Counted from the first letter of the stretch, positions 1-6,186 are shown. The stretch: DNA of 64,000 bases from Saccharolobus caldissimus (GCF_020886315.1 NZ_AP025226.1:1-64000), one strand, 5' to 3'. Numbers and translations are program-made. Notes: generated from the letters alone by a model not told the origin.

Positions 1-147
1 CTTTATTCTGCTCTTTATCCAAGCAGGTAAAAGTGCGAGCTGCTTTGTATCCTTAATACCCAGTAGTTCATTCCTTATCCTTCCAAATGTCCTTATTAAT
101 TCGCCTTTTATCTTATATATTTCCTCAAGGATTTTCAGTCTGTCCAT
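1..147 (-). CDS. Partial ORF at left edge, element protein of unknown function
   Basis: An open frame of 49 codons runs from an ATG at 147 off the left edge of the window, so only its N-terminus is visible. The peptide begins MDRLKILEEIYKIKGEL and is charged and probably helical. A GGTGA Shine-Dalgarno site lies 6 bases before the ATG and overlaps the stop codon of the upstream gene, so it is the third gene of the leftward cluster. I do not recognise the family. Confidence 0.55.
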   Translation of the reverse strand, partial: MDRLKILEEIYKIKGELIRTFGRIRNELLGIKDTKQLALLPAWIKSRIK

Positions 148-152
148 CAATT

Positions 153-788
153 TCACCTTGCTTTAACCGGGGAGTTAATGAAATCGTAGAGTGTTGTTTG
201 CCTACCTTGGTGTTTGTTTATTGTAGCAAGTAGTTCCAGCAGCATTTTCTGCAGCTTTTGCGGATTCTTTCGGTCCTTATGCTTCCCAAATAAGTACCCT
301 GTGACATCAAATCCGCTGAAATTATTAACTAAAGCTTCTTTCAGCTCCCTTTTACTGCTGACACCGAGATACCATTTATCTCCCTTAATCTCCCCTAAGA
401 ACTCCTCTAATGAATAATCCCTATACTTCTTATCAGAAGCAAACCCATAAAATACTCTGAAACCTTTGGCCTCTAACTCTTCTCCTATTTCGACATCTTT
501 AATATCATGAATAGGGACTACAAATAATACGTTACGCAATAGGTTCAGATCAACTATCTTTGCTGCAGTTTCCGGTTTAATGTAGTCAGGCCATAATGCT
601 ATTTTGATTTCGTTTATCCTAAATATCATCTTCTTCAGATAAGGGATGTAGCCGGCCTTACTGCGAAGAAGGACAATCTTATCATCGAAGAAAGCTGGAT
701 ACGGATATAACTTATCCGATATTCCGTGTTTCTTAACGAAATCGGCTAAAGGACCCTGGCCTATGCCAATGATGATATCTTCAGTCAT
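153..788 (-). CDS. Element protein, possible TGT-like (tRNA-guanine transglycosylase fold) domain
   Basis: The protein has 211 residues when started at the ATG at 788, which follows GGTGAGGC; an in-frame ATG 33 bases upstream would overlap the preceding gene and lacks such a site. The N-terminus MTEDIIIGIGQGP and a later stretch WYLGVSSKRELKEA followed by GFDVTGYLFGKH loosely recall the late strands of TGT-like TIM barrels, in which a conserved glycine-rich strand is followed by a G-x-D segment. TGT-like proteins occur in archaeal viruses and take part in base modification. The resemblance is by eye only and no catalytic residue can be assigned. It is the middle gene of a leftward cluster with the ASCH-like gene and the clipped ORF. 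Confidence 0.5.
   Translation of the reverse strand: MTEDIIIGIGQGPLADFVKKHGISDKLYPYPAFFDDKIVLLRSKAGYIPYLKKMIFRINEIKIALWPDYIKPETAAKIVDLNLLRNVLFVVPIHDIKDVEIGEELEAKGFRVFYGFASDKKYRDYSLEEFLGEIKGDKWYLGVSSKRELKEALVNNFSGFDVTGYLFGKHKDRKNPQKLQKMLLELLATINKHQGRQTTLYDFINSPVKAR
163..178. repeat. Dispersed element motif, copy 1
   Basis: TTAACCGGGGAGTTAA, a 5-bp inverted repeat around a G-rich core, lies at the 3' end of the TGT-like gene, 8 bases before the next Shine-Dalgarno site. It is one of six copies in the element. Confidence 0.7.
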
Positions 789-792
789 TGCC

Positions 793-1125
793 TCACCTCG
801 GTAAACTCCCCAGTTTATCATGGAGTTCCAGAAGCTCTCCGAAGATTACCTTTGACCTATTAGAAGATACTTTGAGCTCTCTCGCAGCATTTATCCATTC
901 TTCAACCTTCTCGAATCCACTATACTGTAGGTACTTTTGTAAAATATCTAAGGAGTAGTCGTGTACTCTTAATATCTTTGCCCTACCCTCGGCAACTACC
1001 CTATGATTTAATATTAGTTTAAGTTTTACAATCTCTCCTTCCCTGTAGTTCCATAACCTAATTGTTGCGAAGTGTTTAGGCCTAGATAACAGATATTTTA
1101 CAACTAATGAGTATCTGAATATCAT
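793..1125 (-). CDS. ASCH-domain-like protein
   Basis: This 110-residue protein resembles ASCH (ASC-1 homology) domains. It has an N-terminal ATIRLWNYREGEIVKLKL stretch, a central VAEGRAKILRVHDYSL segment, and a late SGFEKVEEWINAAREL segment that matches the usual 'GF.s.eew' feature. ASCH domains are beta-barrels related to PUA and are thought to bind RNA or modified nucleotides; small stand-alone versions occur in phages and archaeal elements. The ATG at 1125 follows AGGTGAGAAG. The gene ends 4 bases before the start of the next gene, so the two are co-transcribed. The family call is from motif spacing by eye. Confidence 0.55.
   Translation of the reverse strand: MIFRYSLVVKYLLSRPKHFATIRLWNYREGEIVKLKLILNHRVVAEGRAKILRVHDYSLDILQKYLQYSGFEKVEEWINAARELKVSSNRSKVIFGELLELHDKLGSLPR
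802..817. repeat. Dispersed element motif, copy 2
   Basis: TAAACTCCCCAGTTTA is a perfect 6-bp inverted repeat around CCCC. On the coding (minus) strand it could fold as a hairpin with a GGGG loop, and it lies 4 bases before the AGGTGAG Shine-Dalgarno site of the next gene. Confidence 0.75.
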
Positions 1126-1138
1126 CTTCTCACCTTTG

Positions 1139-1154
1139 AAACTCCCCCAGTTTA
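1139..1154. repeat. Dispersed element motif, copy 3
   Basis: AAACTCCCCCAGTTTA has 5-bp arms with a C5 spacer. It is the non-coding copy, lying just upstream of the AAGGTGAG site of the ASCH-like gene. A palindrome CTCTCTAAGAGAG lies next to it at about 1156-1168. Confidence 0.7.
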
Positions 1155-1230
1155 CGCTCTCTAAGAGAGTATTCAGTTGAAGAAGAATGAAGAAGAGAAC
1201 TGTAAGAACGAAAATAATGAGAAAGAGTGC

Positions 1231-1518
1231 TCATTGCGAAACCTCTGCTATAGTCCATATTTCCGTTAAAGTTTCCAATAATTTTCTCCCCTTTTCCGTA
1301 ATTTTTATTACTCTTTTTACAGTATTGTGTTTCCCTGGCTCGTATGTTTCTTCTATTAATCTTAGCTCTTTGAGAGTAGGTATGACTCTATTGTAGAACG
1401 CTACTTGACTTATTCCGGTCTCCATTTGCACTTCCATTATCGACTTAGGTCTTTCCCTTATGCTATCTAATACTTTGAACACATGTTCACATCTAAGGGG
1501 ATTTGAGTTCTTCCTCAT
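1231..1518 (-). CDS. Winged-helix transcriptional regulator (paralog 1)
   Basis: This 95-residue protein has the layout of a winged helix: helices in residues 8-25, a recognition helix near QVAFYNRVIPTLKELRLI, and a wing ending in KITEKGRKLLETL. It opens with SNPLRCEHVFKVLDS, nearly the same as the opening of the gene transcribed in the opposite direction at 1610, so the two are paralogs facing away from a shared 91-bp promoter region. Such pairs are typical of maintenance or lysogeny control in archaeal elements. That they bind the shared intergenic DNA is inference. Confidence 0.75.
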   Translation of the reverse strand: MRKNSNPLRCEHVFKVLDSIRERPKSIMEVQMETGISQVAFYNRVIPTLKELRLIEETYEPGKHNTVKRVIKITEKGRKLLETLTEIWTIAEVSQ

Positions 1519-1609
1519 GAACTTCCTACTTTAGAAATTACAACTTATAATTTATAAATCTTATGTTATACATCATAATTTATAAGGTACATAAAAAAAT
1601 ATCTTAATT
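1519..1609. promoter_or_regulatory. Divergent promoter region between paralogous regulators
   Basis: This very AT-rich intergenic stretch holds two direct copies of ATAATTTATAA, at about 1548-1558 and 1574-1584. Each contains a TATA-like sequence about 26-30 bases from one of the two start codons, so both genes may be read from leaderless or short-leader transcripts. The repeat could also be the shared operator. Confidence 0.6.
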
Positions 1610-1915
1610 ATGGTTTTCAAATTAGAAGGCAGAAGAACCATGCCCAGAGATCTGTCAAATCCGTTAAGATGCGAACACCTATACAGAATACTTTCCGCAT
1701 TAGAGGAACCGTGCTCTTTATCCGAATTGTGGGAAAAAGCAAAGATAAGCCCGGGAATCTATTACAGTACAATTGAGAAGAATCTATTACAACTAGAACT
1801 AATAAAATATGGAGAAAAGGGAAGGAGCACAATAGTGTACTTAACGGAAAAGGGCAAGAAATTACTTGAGGTCCTTAAGGATATAGGGTTCCAAAAGATC
1901 TCTGAAATACGTTAA
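1610..1915 (+). CDS. Winged-helix transcriptional regulator (paralog 2)
   Basis: The 101-residue reading uses the ATG at 1610, which lies about 26 bases from a TTTATAAG box and would give a leaderless mRNA. An ATG at 1640 gives MPRDLSNPLRCEHLYRI, which aligns better with the start of the divergent paralog, so either start is possible. A winged helix is visible: SLSELWEKAKISPGIYYSTIE as helix-turn-helix and VYLTEKGKKLLEVL as wing plus last helix. It probably regulates the element's own promoters. Its 3' end overlaps the convergent 61-residue gene by 4 bases. Confidence 0.75.
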   Translation: MVFKLEGRRTMPRDLSNPLRCEHLYRILSALEEPCSLSELWEKAKISPGIYYSTIEKNLLQLELIKYGEKGRSTIVYLTEKGKKLLEVLKDIGFQKISEIR

Positions 1916-2097
1916 TCTTTCTTCTGCTCTTCTGAAAAATAAAATCTTAAGTCCAATTCTTTTTCAATCCTATCCAATTCTTCTTCTAAGATTCTATATG
2001 ATTTTTCATCCAGTTTTGTTATTAATTGCTCTCTTAACTTCAGTATTACGTATTTTGCTCCCAGATAATAATCTCTATCCATGATGTTTTTATGCAT
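1912..2097 (-). CDS. Small helical protein of unknown function
   Basis: A 61-residue ORF, strongly charged and predicted helical (AKYVILKLREQLITKL and YRILEEELDRIEKELDL). A second in-frame ATG at residue 6 may be the true start. It overlaps the end of the rightward regulator gene by 4 bases and is divergent from the main operon, with 126 bp of AT-rich promoter sequence between them. I do not recognise a family. Confidence 0.5.
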   Translation of the reverse strand: MHKNIMDRDYYLGAKYVILKLREQLITKLDEKSYRILEEELDRIEKELDLRFYFSEEQKKD

Positions 2098-2180
2098 TTT
2101 AAAAAGGGGGACTGAAGCGAAATAGATCTATATTCCTATATCGATGATACTTTCTATGTTGTAAGTTATAAAGCAAAAAC

Positions 2181-2210
2181 TTTAAATATTGCTTTCTAAC
2201 TTAGAAGTTA
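2181..2210 (+). promoter_or_regulatory. Promoter of main element operon with palindromic operator
   Basis: A TTTAAATA box at 2181-2188 is followed by the palindrome TAACTTAGAAGTTA (2197-2210; arms TAACTT/AAGTTA with a 2-base centre), which ends 13 bases before the ATG at 2224. An inverted repeat between TATA box and start site is where an archaeal repressor would block transcription. Which regulator binds is unknown. Confidence 0.55.
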
Positions 2211-2223
2211 TTAGGTAATAAAA

Positions 2224-2604
2224 ATGTCCGTCCAAACTCAAATCCCCGTAAACTCCCCGGTTAACGGGGATAAAGACCCGATTTTTTCTTCCCTAGAACT
2301 AATTACACAGTCCCTAAGCAAGAACAGTAGAAAAATATTAGCTGAAGAGTTCGCTGAAACCATAGAGAGACTAGGGTATACACAACAATACGTAAACATG
2401 ATGATAAACGACAAGAGAACCATGGGAAACGATCTATTAAAGAGACTACTAACAAATGATCCCAATGCACTAGACAGAGCAATAGAACTACTGAGGAAAC
2501 AGATCAAACAGCTGGAAGAAGCCATGAGGACTATACAGTCTGCAGACCTATCTCAGCTAAGACAAATGTACCCACCAAAGACTTCCGAGGATGAGGAGGA
2601 ATGA
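2224..2604 (+). CDS. Element protein, possible HTH, first gene of main operon
   Basis: This 126-residue protein has a low-complexity N-terminus (residues 1-20, encoding dispersed motif copy 4), then a helical region. ILAEEFAETIERLGYTQQYVNMMINDKRTMGNDLLKRLL looks like a helix-turn-helix in which GYTQQYVNMMINDKR is the turn and recognition helix. A coiled-coil segment (LLRKQIKQLEEAMRTIQ) and an acidic tail EDEEE follow. It heads an operon of overlapping small genes downstream of a palindromic operator, so it may be an autoregulator or copy-control protein; this is inference. The stop overlaps the next start as ATGA. Confidence 0.6.
   Translation: MSVQTQIPVNSPVNGDKDPIFSSLELITQSLSKNSRKILAEEFAETIERLGYTQQYVNMMINDKRTMGNDLLKRLLTNDPNALDRAIELLRKQIKQLEEAMRTIQSADLSQLRQMYPPKTSEDEEE
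2249..2264. repeat. Dispersed element motif, copy 4
   Basis: TAAACTCCCCGGTTAA lies within codons 9-14 of the first operon gene, 25 bases after its ATG. It runs in the opposite orientation to the copies that precede Shine-Dalgarno sites, relative to transcription. Confidence 0.7.
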
Positions 2605-2774
2605 ACGAACTATTAGATTATGCAAAAACAATAACACAACTACTGAAGACTGCAGGGAGCCTAGAAAACCAAGACGATCAGAGAAGTACTGAGTTATACA
2701 AAATAGCCAGGGATTACGCCAAGGAACTATACCAACAACTAGACGAGAAAAAACTGGAGGGGAATGAAGAATGA
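2601..2774 (+). CDS. Small helical protein (57 aa)
   Basis: A short ORF starting MNELLDYAKTITQLLK and ending KKLEGNEE. The ATG overlaps the previous stop (ATGA) and GAGGAGGA lies just upstream. The stop is followed in the same way by the next start, so the tight coupling supports a real gene despite its size. It is predicted almost entirely helical and I do not recognise it. Confidence 0.6.
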   Translation: MNELLDYAKTITQLLKTAGSLENQDDQRSTELYKIARDYAKELYQQLDEKKLEGNEE

Positions 2775-2932
2775 AGAAATTTCTAGTGAGAATGATGTGC
2801 AACGAACCCCTCTACTACTCACCAGCAACCATAGAGTTCACCTACGTATGGGCTGAAAACGAAAATGAAGCAAAGGAAGACGTTACAGACGGAATATGTA
2901 TCCCGATAGACGCTACAGAGGTAAGACAATGA
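2771..2932 (+). CDS. Small protein of unknown function (53 aa)
   Basis: A short ORF beginning MKKFLVRMMCNEPLYYSP, with an alternating hydrophobic and polar pattern suggesting a small beta-rich fold, and two cysteines. The ATG overlaps the preceding stop (ATGA) with GGAGGGGAATGAAG upstream, and its own stop overlaps the next ATG. Its length and coupling match its neighbours. I do not recognise a family. Confidence 0.6.
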   Translation: MKKFLVRMMCNEPLYYSPATIEFTYVWAENENEAKEDVTDGICIPIDATEVRQ

Positions 2933-3150
2933 AAACACTGGGACCATCCTATACGGAACTCGGCAAATCAATTATGCAGTTACTGAAGAGATTGGACGAA
3001 CTAATAGAGAAAGGTGATAGTAGTGAATTGCTAGAACTCGCTATCACGGCCAAGGAACAAGTTAGGGAACTACAGTTCAACTTAGACCGCCTAGTGGAGT
3101 ATCTTGAGGAGGAGAGGATAGAAAGGCTAATGGAGGATGAGGAGGAATGA
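2929..3150 (+). CDS. Coiled-coil element protein (73 aa)
   Basis: Started at the ATG at 2929, which overlaps the previous stop as ATGA. A longer frame exists from 2896 but would overlap the upstream gene by 37 bases. The protein (MKTLGPSYTELGKSIMQLL...) is helical with heptad-like leucines and an acidic end MEDEEE, a tail type shared by several proteins of this operon. Function is unknown. Confidence 0.6.
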   Translation: MKTLGPSYTELGKSIMQLLKRLDELIEKGDSSELLELAITAKEQVRELQFNLDRLVEYLEEERIERLMEDEEE

Positions 3151-3407
3151 AAATTCCCGGTAAGAAGTTTGGGGAAGTTTGTTATGCGGATAAGTATTAC
3201 GGTGAGTATACGGTATTTTGCCTCGATGCAATAATAGATCCGAACAATGTTGAATTTAACAGTAATGATTTGGAGCAAATTGTTGATAATTACGAGGAGG
3301 AAATTATAGAAATATTGAGAGATAAGGGTTATAGAATAGAGTCCACTTCTATTAATAAAAAGAAAACAAATCTGCAAAATTACAAAAAATTGGAGGAGTG
3401 GCTATGA
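3147..3407 (+). CDS. Element protein of unknown function (86 aa)
   Basis: An 86-residue ORF. The first half is probably beta strand (KFGEVCYADKYYGEYTVFCLDAIID) and the second helical (DLEQIVDNYEEEIIEILRDKGY). The ATG overlaps the previous stop, with GAGGAGGA upstream, and its TGA overlaps the next ATG. It may be a small alpha/beta domain; no family recognised. Confidence 0.6.
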   Translation: MKIPGKKFGEVCYADKYYGEYTVFCLDAIIDPNNVEFNSNDLEQIVDNYEEEIIEILRDKGYRIESTSINKKKTNLQNYKKLEEWL

Positions 3408-3862
3408 CGGAACAAACTACCATTCTCTCTAAGGCACAAGAATTGTACGGAAAAGCTGCAAAACTAGTTACAGTAAACAGAGCTGCAAGAAGAATATTGC
3501 GAGAGCTTAACGAGCTAATCAACACGCTGGAGGAATACATACATTATAATATTGAATACGACAAAGCGGAAGTGGGGACAAAGCTAAAGTATTATGAAAA
3601 ACAGCTACAACTAGTTGAGCGGAAAAGGGAATTGTTTAAGTTCTTTAGGGAAGTCTCCAAGAAACAGGGGAGTTTACCGGAGAACGCGGATGATGAAGAA
3701 TTCTTACTAAGCTGGATTAAAGAAAAGGGCTACGAATTGTGTAGTTATTCTAAGGCTGAAGCCCTAGAAAGGTTAGACGAATTAGAAGAGGGTGAGGTAG
3801 TGGAGGAAGAGGATCCGTTAGGCTCCGGTTTAGATTTATGGTGCTTGAAGGTGAGAAGATGA
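3404..3862 (+). CDS. Coiled-coil element protein (152 aa)
   Basis: Started at the ATG at 3404, which forms an ATGA overlap with the upstream stop; a GTG two codons earlier is less likely. The protein is mostly helical, with a long charged helical region (ELNELINTLEEYIHYNIEYDKAE and onward) and a C-terminal acidic patch. Motif copy 5 lies inside the gene and encodes part of KKQGSLPENA. No family recognised. GGTGAGAAG near its end is the Shine-Dalgarno site of the next gene. Confidence 0.6.
   Translation: MTEQTTILSKAQELYGKAAKLVTVNRAARRILRELNELINTLEEYIHYNIEYDKAEVGTKLKYYEKQLQLVERKRELFKFFREVSKKQGSLPENADDEEFLLSWIKEKGYELCSYSKAEALERLDELEEGEVVEEEDPLGSGLDLWCLKVRR
3662..3677. repeat. Dispersed element motif, copy 5
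   Basis: AAACAGGGGAGTTTAC lies inside a coding region. It matches copies 2 and 4 over the core GGGGAGTTTAC. This is the copy farthest from any gene start. Confidence 0.6.
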
Positions 3863-4083
3863 TGAGTGAGAATACTTTGAATCTGATTTCTGATTGCTGG
3901 GTTGTGTTAGGACATTTAATGCATGTTAATGAACTCGATAGTAACTGCAGACATGTAATATGCATCTTCTTATTGAAAATCAAAGAAGATGATAGAGACC
4001 TTATTGATCACCTGGACTTAAGAGAAGACGTAGAGTTCTGCGAAAAGTTTGAAAGAAAAACAGTTCCGGGTGTAATACAATGA
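3859..4083 (+). CDS. Element protein of unknown function (74 aa)
   Basis: Starts at the ATG at 3859, which overlaps the previous stop (ATGA) after GGTGAGAAG; the next codon is also ATG. The 74-residue product has four cysteines (SDCWVV, NCRHVICIF and VEFCEKF), unusual in this gene set, and may bind metal or form disulfides. It is helical and no family is recognised. The stop overlaps the next ATG. Confidence 0.55.
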   Translation: MMSENTLNLISDCWVVLGHLMHVNELDSNCRHVICIFLLKIKEDDRDLIDHLDLREDVEFCEKFERKTVPGVIQ

Positions 4084-4406
4084 AAAGGGTGCTACGATTA
4101 GTGCATTTCGACAAAAATAAGAAACTGAAAACGTTAGAACTGGGATTCGATGACTCGACGCTAAATAGTAAAGGCTACGCAGAAGAAGGAACTCTATTAA
4201 TTAGTATTCAGTCTGAGGAACAGAAAGCTTTCTTTCAACTATCTACAGCGGAAGCAGCATTACTGAAAGACAGATTGGATTTCGTTATAGCACTTCTTTC
4301 AAAACAGTACATCGACACAGAAGAAAGGGCTGTAAAGAACAGATCAAAACAGAACAAAGAGAAGACGGATGAAATTGAGGAAGAACTTGAAGGGGAGGAA
4401 GAATGA
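4080..4406 (+). CDS. Element protein of unknown function (108 aa)
   Basis: The N-terminal 70 residues look like a compact alpha/beta domain (MKRVLRLVHFDKNKKLKTL, TLLISIQSEEQKAFFQL), followed by a highly charged tail (KNRSKQNKEKTDEIEEELE). The pattern suggests a small nucleic-acid or protein adaptor, but I do not recognise it. It starts with an ATGA overlap and its TGA overlaps the ATG of the CopG-type gene. Confidence 0.6.
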   Translation: MKRVLRLVHFDKNKKLKTLELGFDDSTLNSKGYAEEGTLLISIQSEEQKAFFQLSTAEAALLKDRLDFVIALLSKQYIDTEERAVKNRSKQNKEKTDEIEEELEGEEE

Positions 4407-4624
4407 CGCTTAGAGTAATCACTTTCAAAGTTGAGGAAGACTTACTAACGAAGTTAGACCTCTATTGTGTAAATAACAGAAAATTGCGAAGCGAAGTAAT
4501 CAGAGAAGCTATTGAACTCTATCTTATGCGCAATTATAATAATCACGGTAAAGTATACGGAAAGAACGCTAAGGTCGTTGAAGAAAACTTGAGAAATATG
4601 AGTACGATAATGGGGGAGCTCTAA
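4403..4624 (+). CDS. Ribbon-helix-helix (CopG-type) DNA-binding protein
   Basis: This 73-residue protein has the classic ribbon-helix-helix pattern: a short beta strand (RVITFKVEEDLLTKLDLYC) then RKLRSEVIREAIELYLMRN as helices A and B. CopG proteins bind DNA as dimers through the strand and are common in crenarchaeal plasmids and viruses, where they control copy number or gene expression. It overlaps the preceding gene by ATGA and sits in the middle of the operon rather than near the regulated promoter. Its target is unknown. Confidence 0.8.
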   Translation: MTLRVITFKVEEDLLTKLDLYCVNNRKLRSEVIREAIELYLMRNYNNHGKVYGKNAKVVEENLRNMSTIMGEL

Positions 4625-4625
4625 G

Positions 4626-4853
4626 ATGGATGTTCCGGATTGGGTCGAGACATTTGAAGAAGCAGAGTGCGAACATTGCCATAAGGAAATCTATTGGGTA
4701 AAACACGTAAAGGGGTACAAGATTCCGGTAGACCCTGACTGGAAACCCCATCGACTTTCATGCCCTTATGCTGATAGATGGGTTAAGAAAAATAAGAAAC
4801 AGATGAAGCAGGCAACATTAGAAGATTTAGGGATTTTGAGGAGGGATGAGTGA
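4626..4853 (+). CDS. Small zinc-binding-like protein
   Basis: A 75-residue protein with a possible zinc site: AECEHCHKEIYWVKH near residues 14-28 (C-x2-C plus histidines) followed by HRLSCPYADRW near residues 44-54. Together these resemble a one-ribbon zinc finger with a PVDPDWKPH turn, as in small Zn-ribbon proteins of phages. The spacing is not a standard family. It directly precedes, and overlaps by 8 bases, the DNA methyltransferase gene, so a DNA-related role is possible but unproven. Confidence 0.6.
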   Translation: MDVPDWVETFEEAECEHCHKEIYWVKHVKGYKIPVDPDWKPHRLSCPYADRWVKKNKKQMKQATLEDLGILRRDE

Positions 4854-5586
4854 TATGCTACCAACGGTTGCGGGAAACTGGGACAGAATGGCAGAGTACC
4901 GTGAAAAGTTTAATGAGGATATTGCTCTCTGGGTCCAGGGATACCCTCCAATGCTGAGATATTATGTTAATAATAGGAGGGAGCTCATCGATATGCTTGC
5001 CGATACAATGCCTCCTCTTGTAGCTTATAATTTATTCAGAATTCACGGTGTCAAGGCAAGGAGGATGATAGATTTATTTGCGGGTATAGGAGGCTGGTCG
5101 TTAGGTTTTGCTCTATATGCTTATCCAGAGAATGTCTATATTGAAGCAGTTGAGCTAGATCGTAAAAAAGCTAGAATTTTAGAACTACTGTTAAAGTATG
5201 TAAAATCGTTCTACAATGAACTGGAGTTTAATGTAATTATTATGGACGTCAGAAACTATGAAGTTCCAAATGATATAGACGTATTAACGGCTAGTCCACC
5301 ATGTGAAGACATAAGTCCACTTAACGCATTCAGAGGATTTAAGGAGTACAAACATACAGTAGATCTGACGAGGGTCTTCGTAGAGAAGGTAAAAGGAAGA
5401 AATATGGGAATCTTCTATGAAAATGTTTACGATAAAAGGTTAGCTAGCCTACTGGCTGATAACGGTTTTAGTGTTGAAAAAGTCGATTTCAGCCAGTACA
5501 TCCCACAGCGCCGTATTAGACTAATAGCTACGAAAAACGTGCGAAGACAAGTATCGTTAGACGGCTTTGCTGGGGTGAGAAGATGA
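4846..5586 (+). CDS. Cytosine-C5 DNA methyltransferase, apparently circularly permuted
   Basis: This 246-residue enzyme carries the C5-methyltransferase motifs: motif I DLFAGIGG at 76-83 (SAM binding), motif IV ASPPCED with catalytic Cys 153, motif VI YENV at 191-194, and motif VIII QRRIR at 221-225. It then ends about 20 residues later, so the usual C-terminal recognition domain and motifs IX-X are missing from that end. Instead the N-terminus has WVQGYPP (29-35) and MPPLVAYNL (55-63), which resemble motif IX (LQGFP) and motif X (GNAVPPLLA). This order is that of a circularly permuted enzyme such as M.BssHII. No restriction gene is visible, so it probably modifies element DNA for self-protection or regulation. 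Confidence 0.85.
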   Translation: MSDMLPTVAGNWDRMAEYREKFNEDIALWVQGYPPMLRYYVNNRRELIDMLADTMPPLVAYNLFRIHGVKARRMIDLFAGIGGWSLGFALYAYPENVYIEAVELDRKKARILELLLKYVKSFYNELEFNVIIMDVRNYEVPNDIDVLTASPPCEDISPLNAFRGFKEYKHTVDLTRVFVEKVKGRNMGIFYENVYDKRLASLLADNGFSVEKVDFSQYIPQRRIRLIATKNVRRQVSLDGFAGVRR

Positions 5587-5876
5587 CAATTAATCAAATC
5601 ATCGAAGAAAACAGACAGCTGCAACTCCAGTATGCTAAGGCTATTAGCACTATCAGTAGACTGGAAAATAAAACTGCGGTGCTGCAAAAGAAGTTAGAAG
5701 CCTTGCAGAAAGAGAATGAAAAACTAAAAGATGAAAACAAAAAGCTTCAGAAACAAAATAATATCCTAATGAGAGCCATAGAAATCGCGATAGAGATTAA
5801 AGACTACAACAATCAGAAGGGATTTCTGAAAAAAGTGTTAGAAAAATTACGTGAAACCGGGGAGTTAACAAGGTGA
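5583..5876 (+). CDS. Leucine-zipper-like coiled-coil protein
   Basis: This 97-residue protein is dominated by a heptad coiled coil (residues about 8-60, for example LENKTAVLQKKLEALQKENE), with a helical C-terminus ending ETGELTR. It likely forms a parallel dimer. Motif copy 6 spans the last codons. GGTGAGAAG precedes the ATG, which overlaps the methyltransferase stop (ATGA). Function is not known; bZIP-like short coiled coils are common in archaeal plasmids. Confidence 0.65.
   Translation: MTINQIIEENRQLQLQYAKAISTISRLENKTAVLQKKLEALQKENEKLKDENKKLQKQNNILMRAIEIAIEIKDYNNQKGFLKKVLEKLRETGELTR
5854..5868. repeat. Dispersed element motif, copy 6
   Basis: AAACCGGGGAGTTAA lies 3 bases before the AAGGTGAG Shine-Dalgarno site of the next gene, the same placement as copies 2 and 3. 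Confidence 0.7.
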
Positions 5877-5880
5877 GAAT

Positions 5881-6186
5881 ATGGGACTTATTGAGGATTT
5901 ACAAAGACGCATAATTATCCCTGAGGTCAAGATAACTAAATATAGTAACGGTACTTTTTGGATTTTTATCCCAGAGCGTTTTAAAGAACTGATCCCCAAG
6001 GTAGCTATTGCAAAACTCTATATTGTTAATGACAAGGAGGAGTATCTCGAGGTTGGAGAGGTTCATATAGTTAAGGCTAATAATAAAAATAAAGCTGTCA
6101 GACTTCCTAAAAGATTAGCATATAAATGGGAGGAGCTTTATTCTAAGAAGATCCAGCTGATTTTGGTTTTGGAAAAATCATTCTAA
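5881..6186 (+). CDS. Element protein of unknown function (101 aa), beta-rich
   Basis: The last gene of the operon follows AAGGTGAGAAT. The product is rich in strands (EVKITKYSNGTFWIFIPERF, EVHIVKANNKNKAVRLPKRL) and could be a swapped-hairpin DNA-binding fold of the AbrB/SpoVT type, in which K-x-G-x-x-x-I-P is typical; YSNGTFWIFIPERF loosely fits. This is a guess from the pattern. It overlaps the end of the integrase gene by 9 bases on the opposite strand. Confidence 0.6.
   Translation: MGLIEDLQRRIIIPEVKITKYSNGTFWIFIPERFKELIPKVAIAKLYIVNDKEEYLEVGEVHIVKANNKNKAVRLPKRLAYKWEELYSKKIQLILVLEKSF

Noticed and set aside
2224-2604. Replication initiator (Rep or Orc1/Cdc6) in the visible part of the element
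   Set aside because: The first operon gene is only 126 residues with an HTH at best; no Walker or HUH motifs occur among the element ORFs.
3155-3183. A seventh copy of the dispersed motif (AAGTTTGGGGAAGTTTG)
   Set aside because: It shares only the G-rich core and half-arms, with an inserted base, so it was left out of the count; likewise GGGGGAGCTCTAA at 4612.
4569-4751. Minus-strand frames inside the element operon and similar antisense frames elsewhere
   Set aside because: They lie wholly within better-supported genes and have hydrophobic or low-complexity products expected from reading AT-rich coding DNA backwards.
4403-4853. Toxin-antitoxin pair (CopG gene plus the following zinc protein)
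   Set aside because: The downstream protein has no PIN, RelE or HEPN features, and CopG alone is common in plasmids as a copy-control protein.
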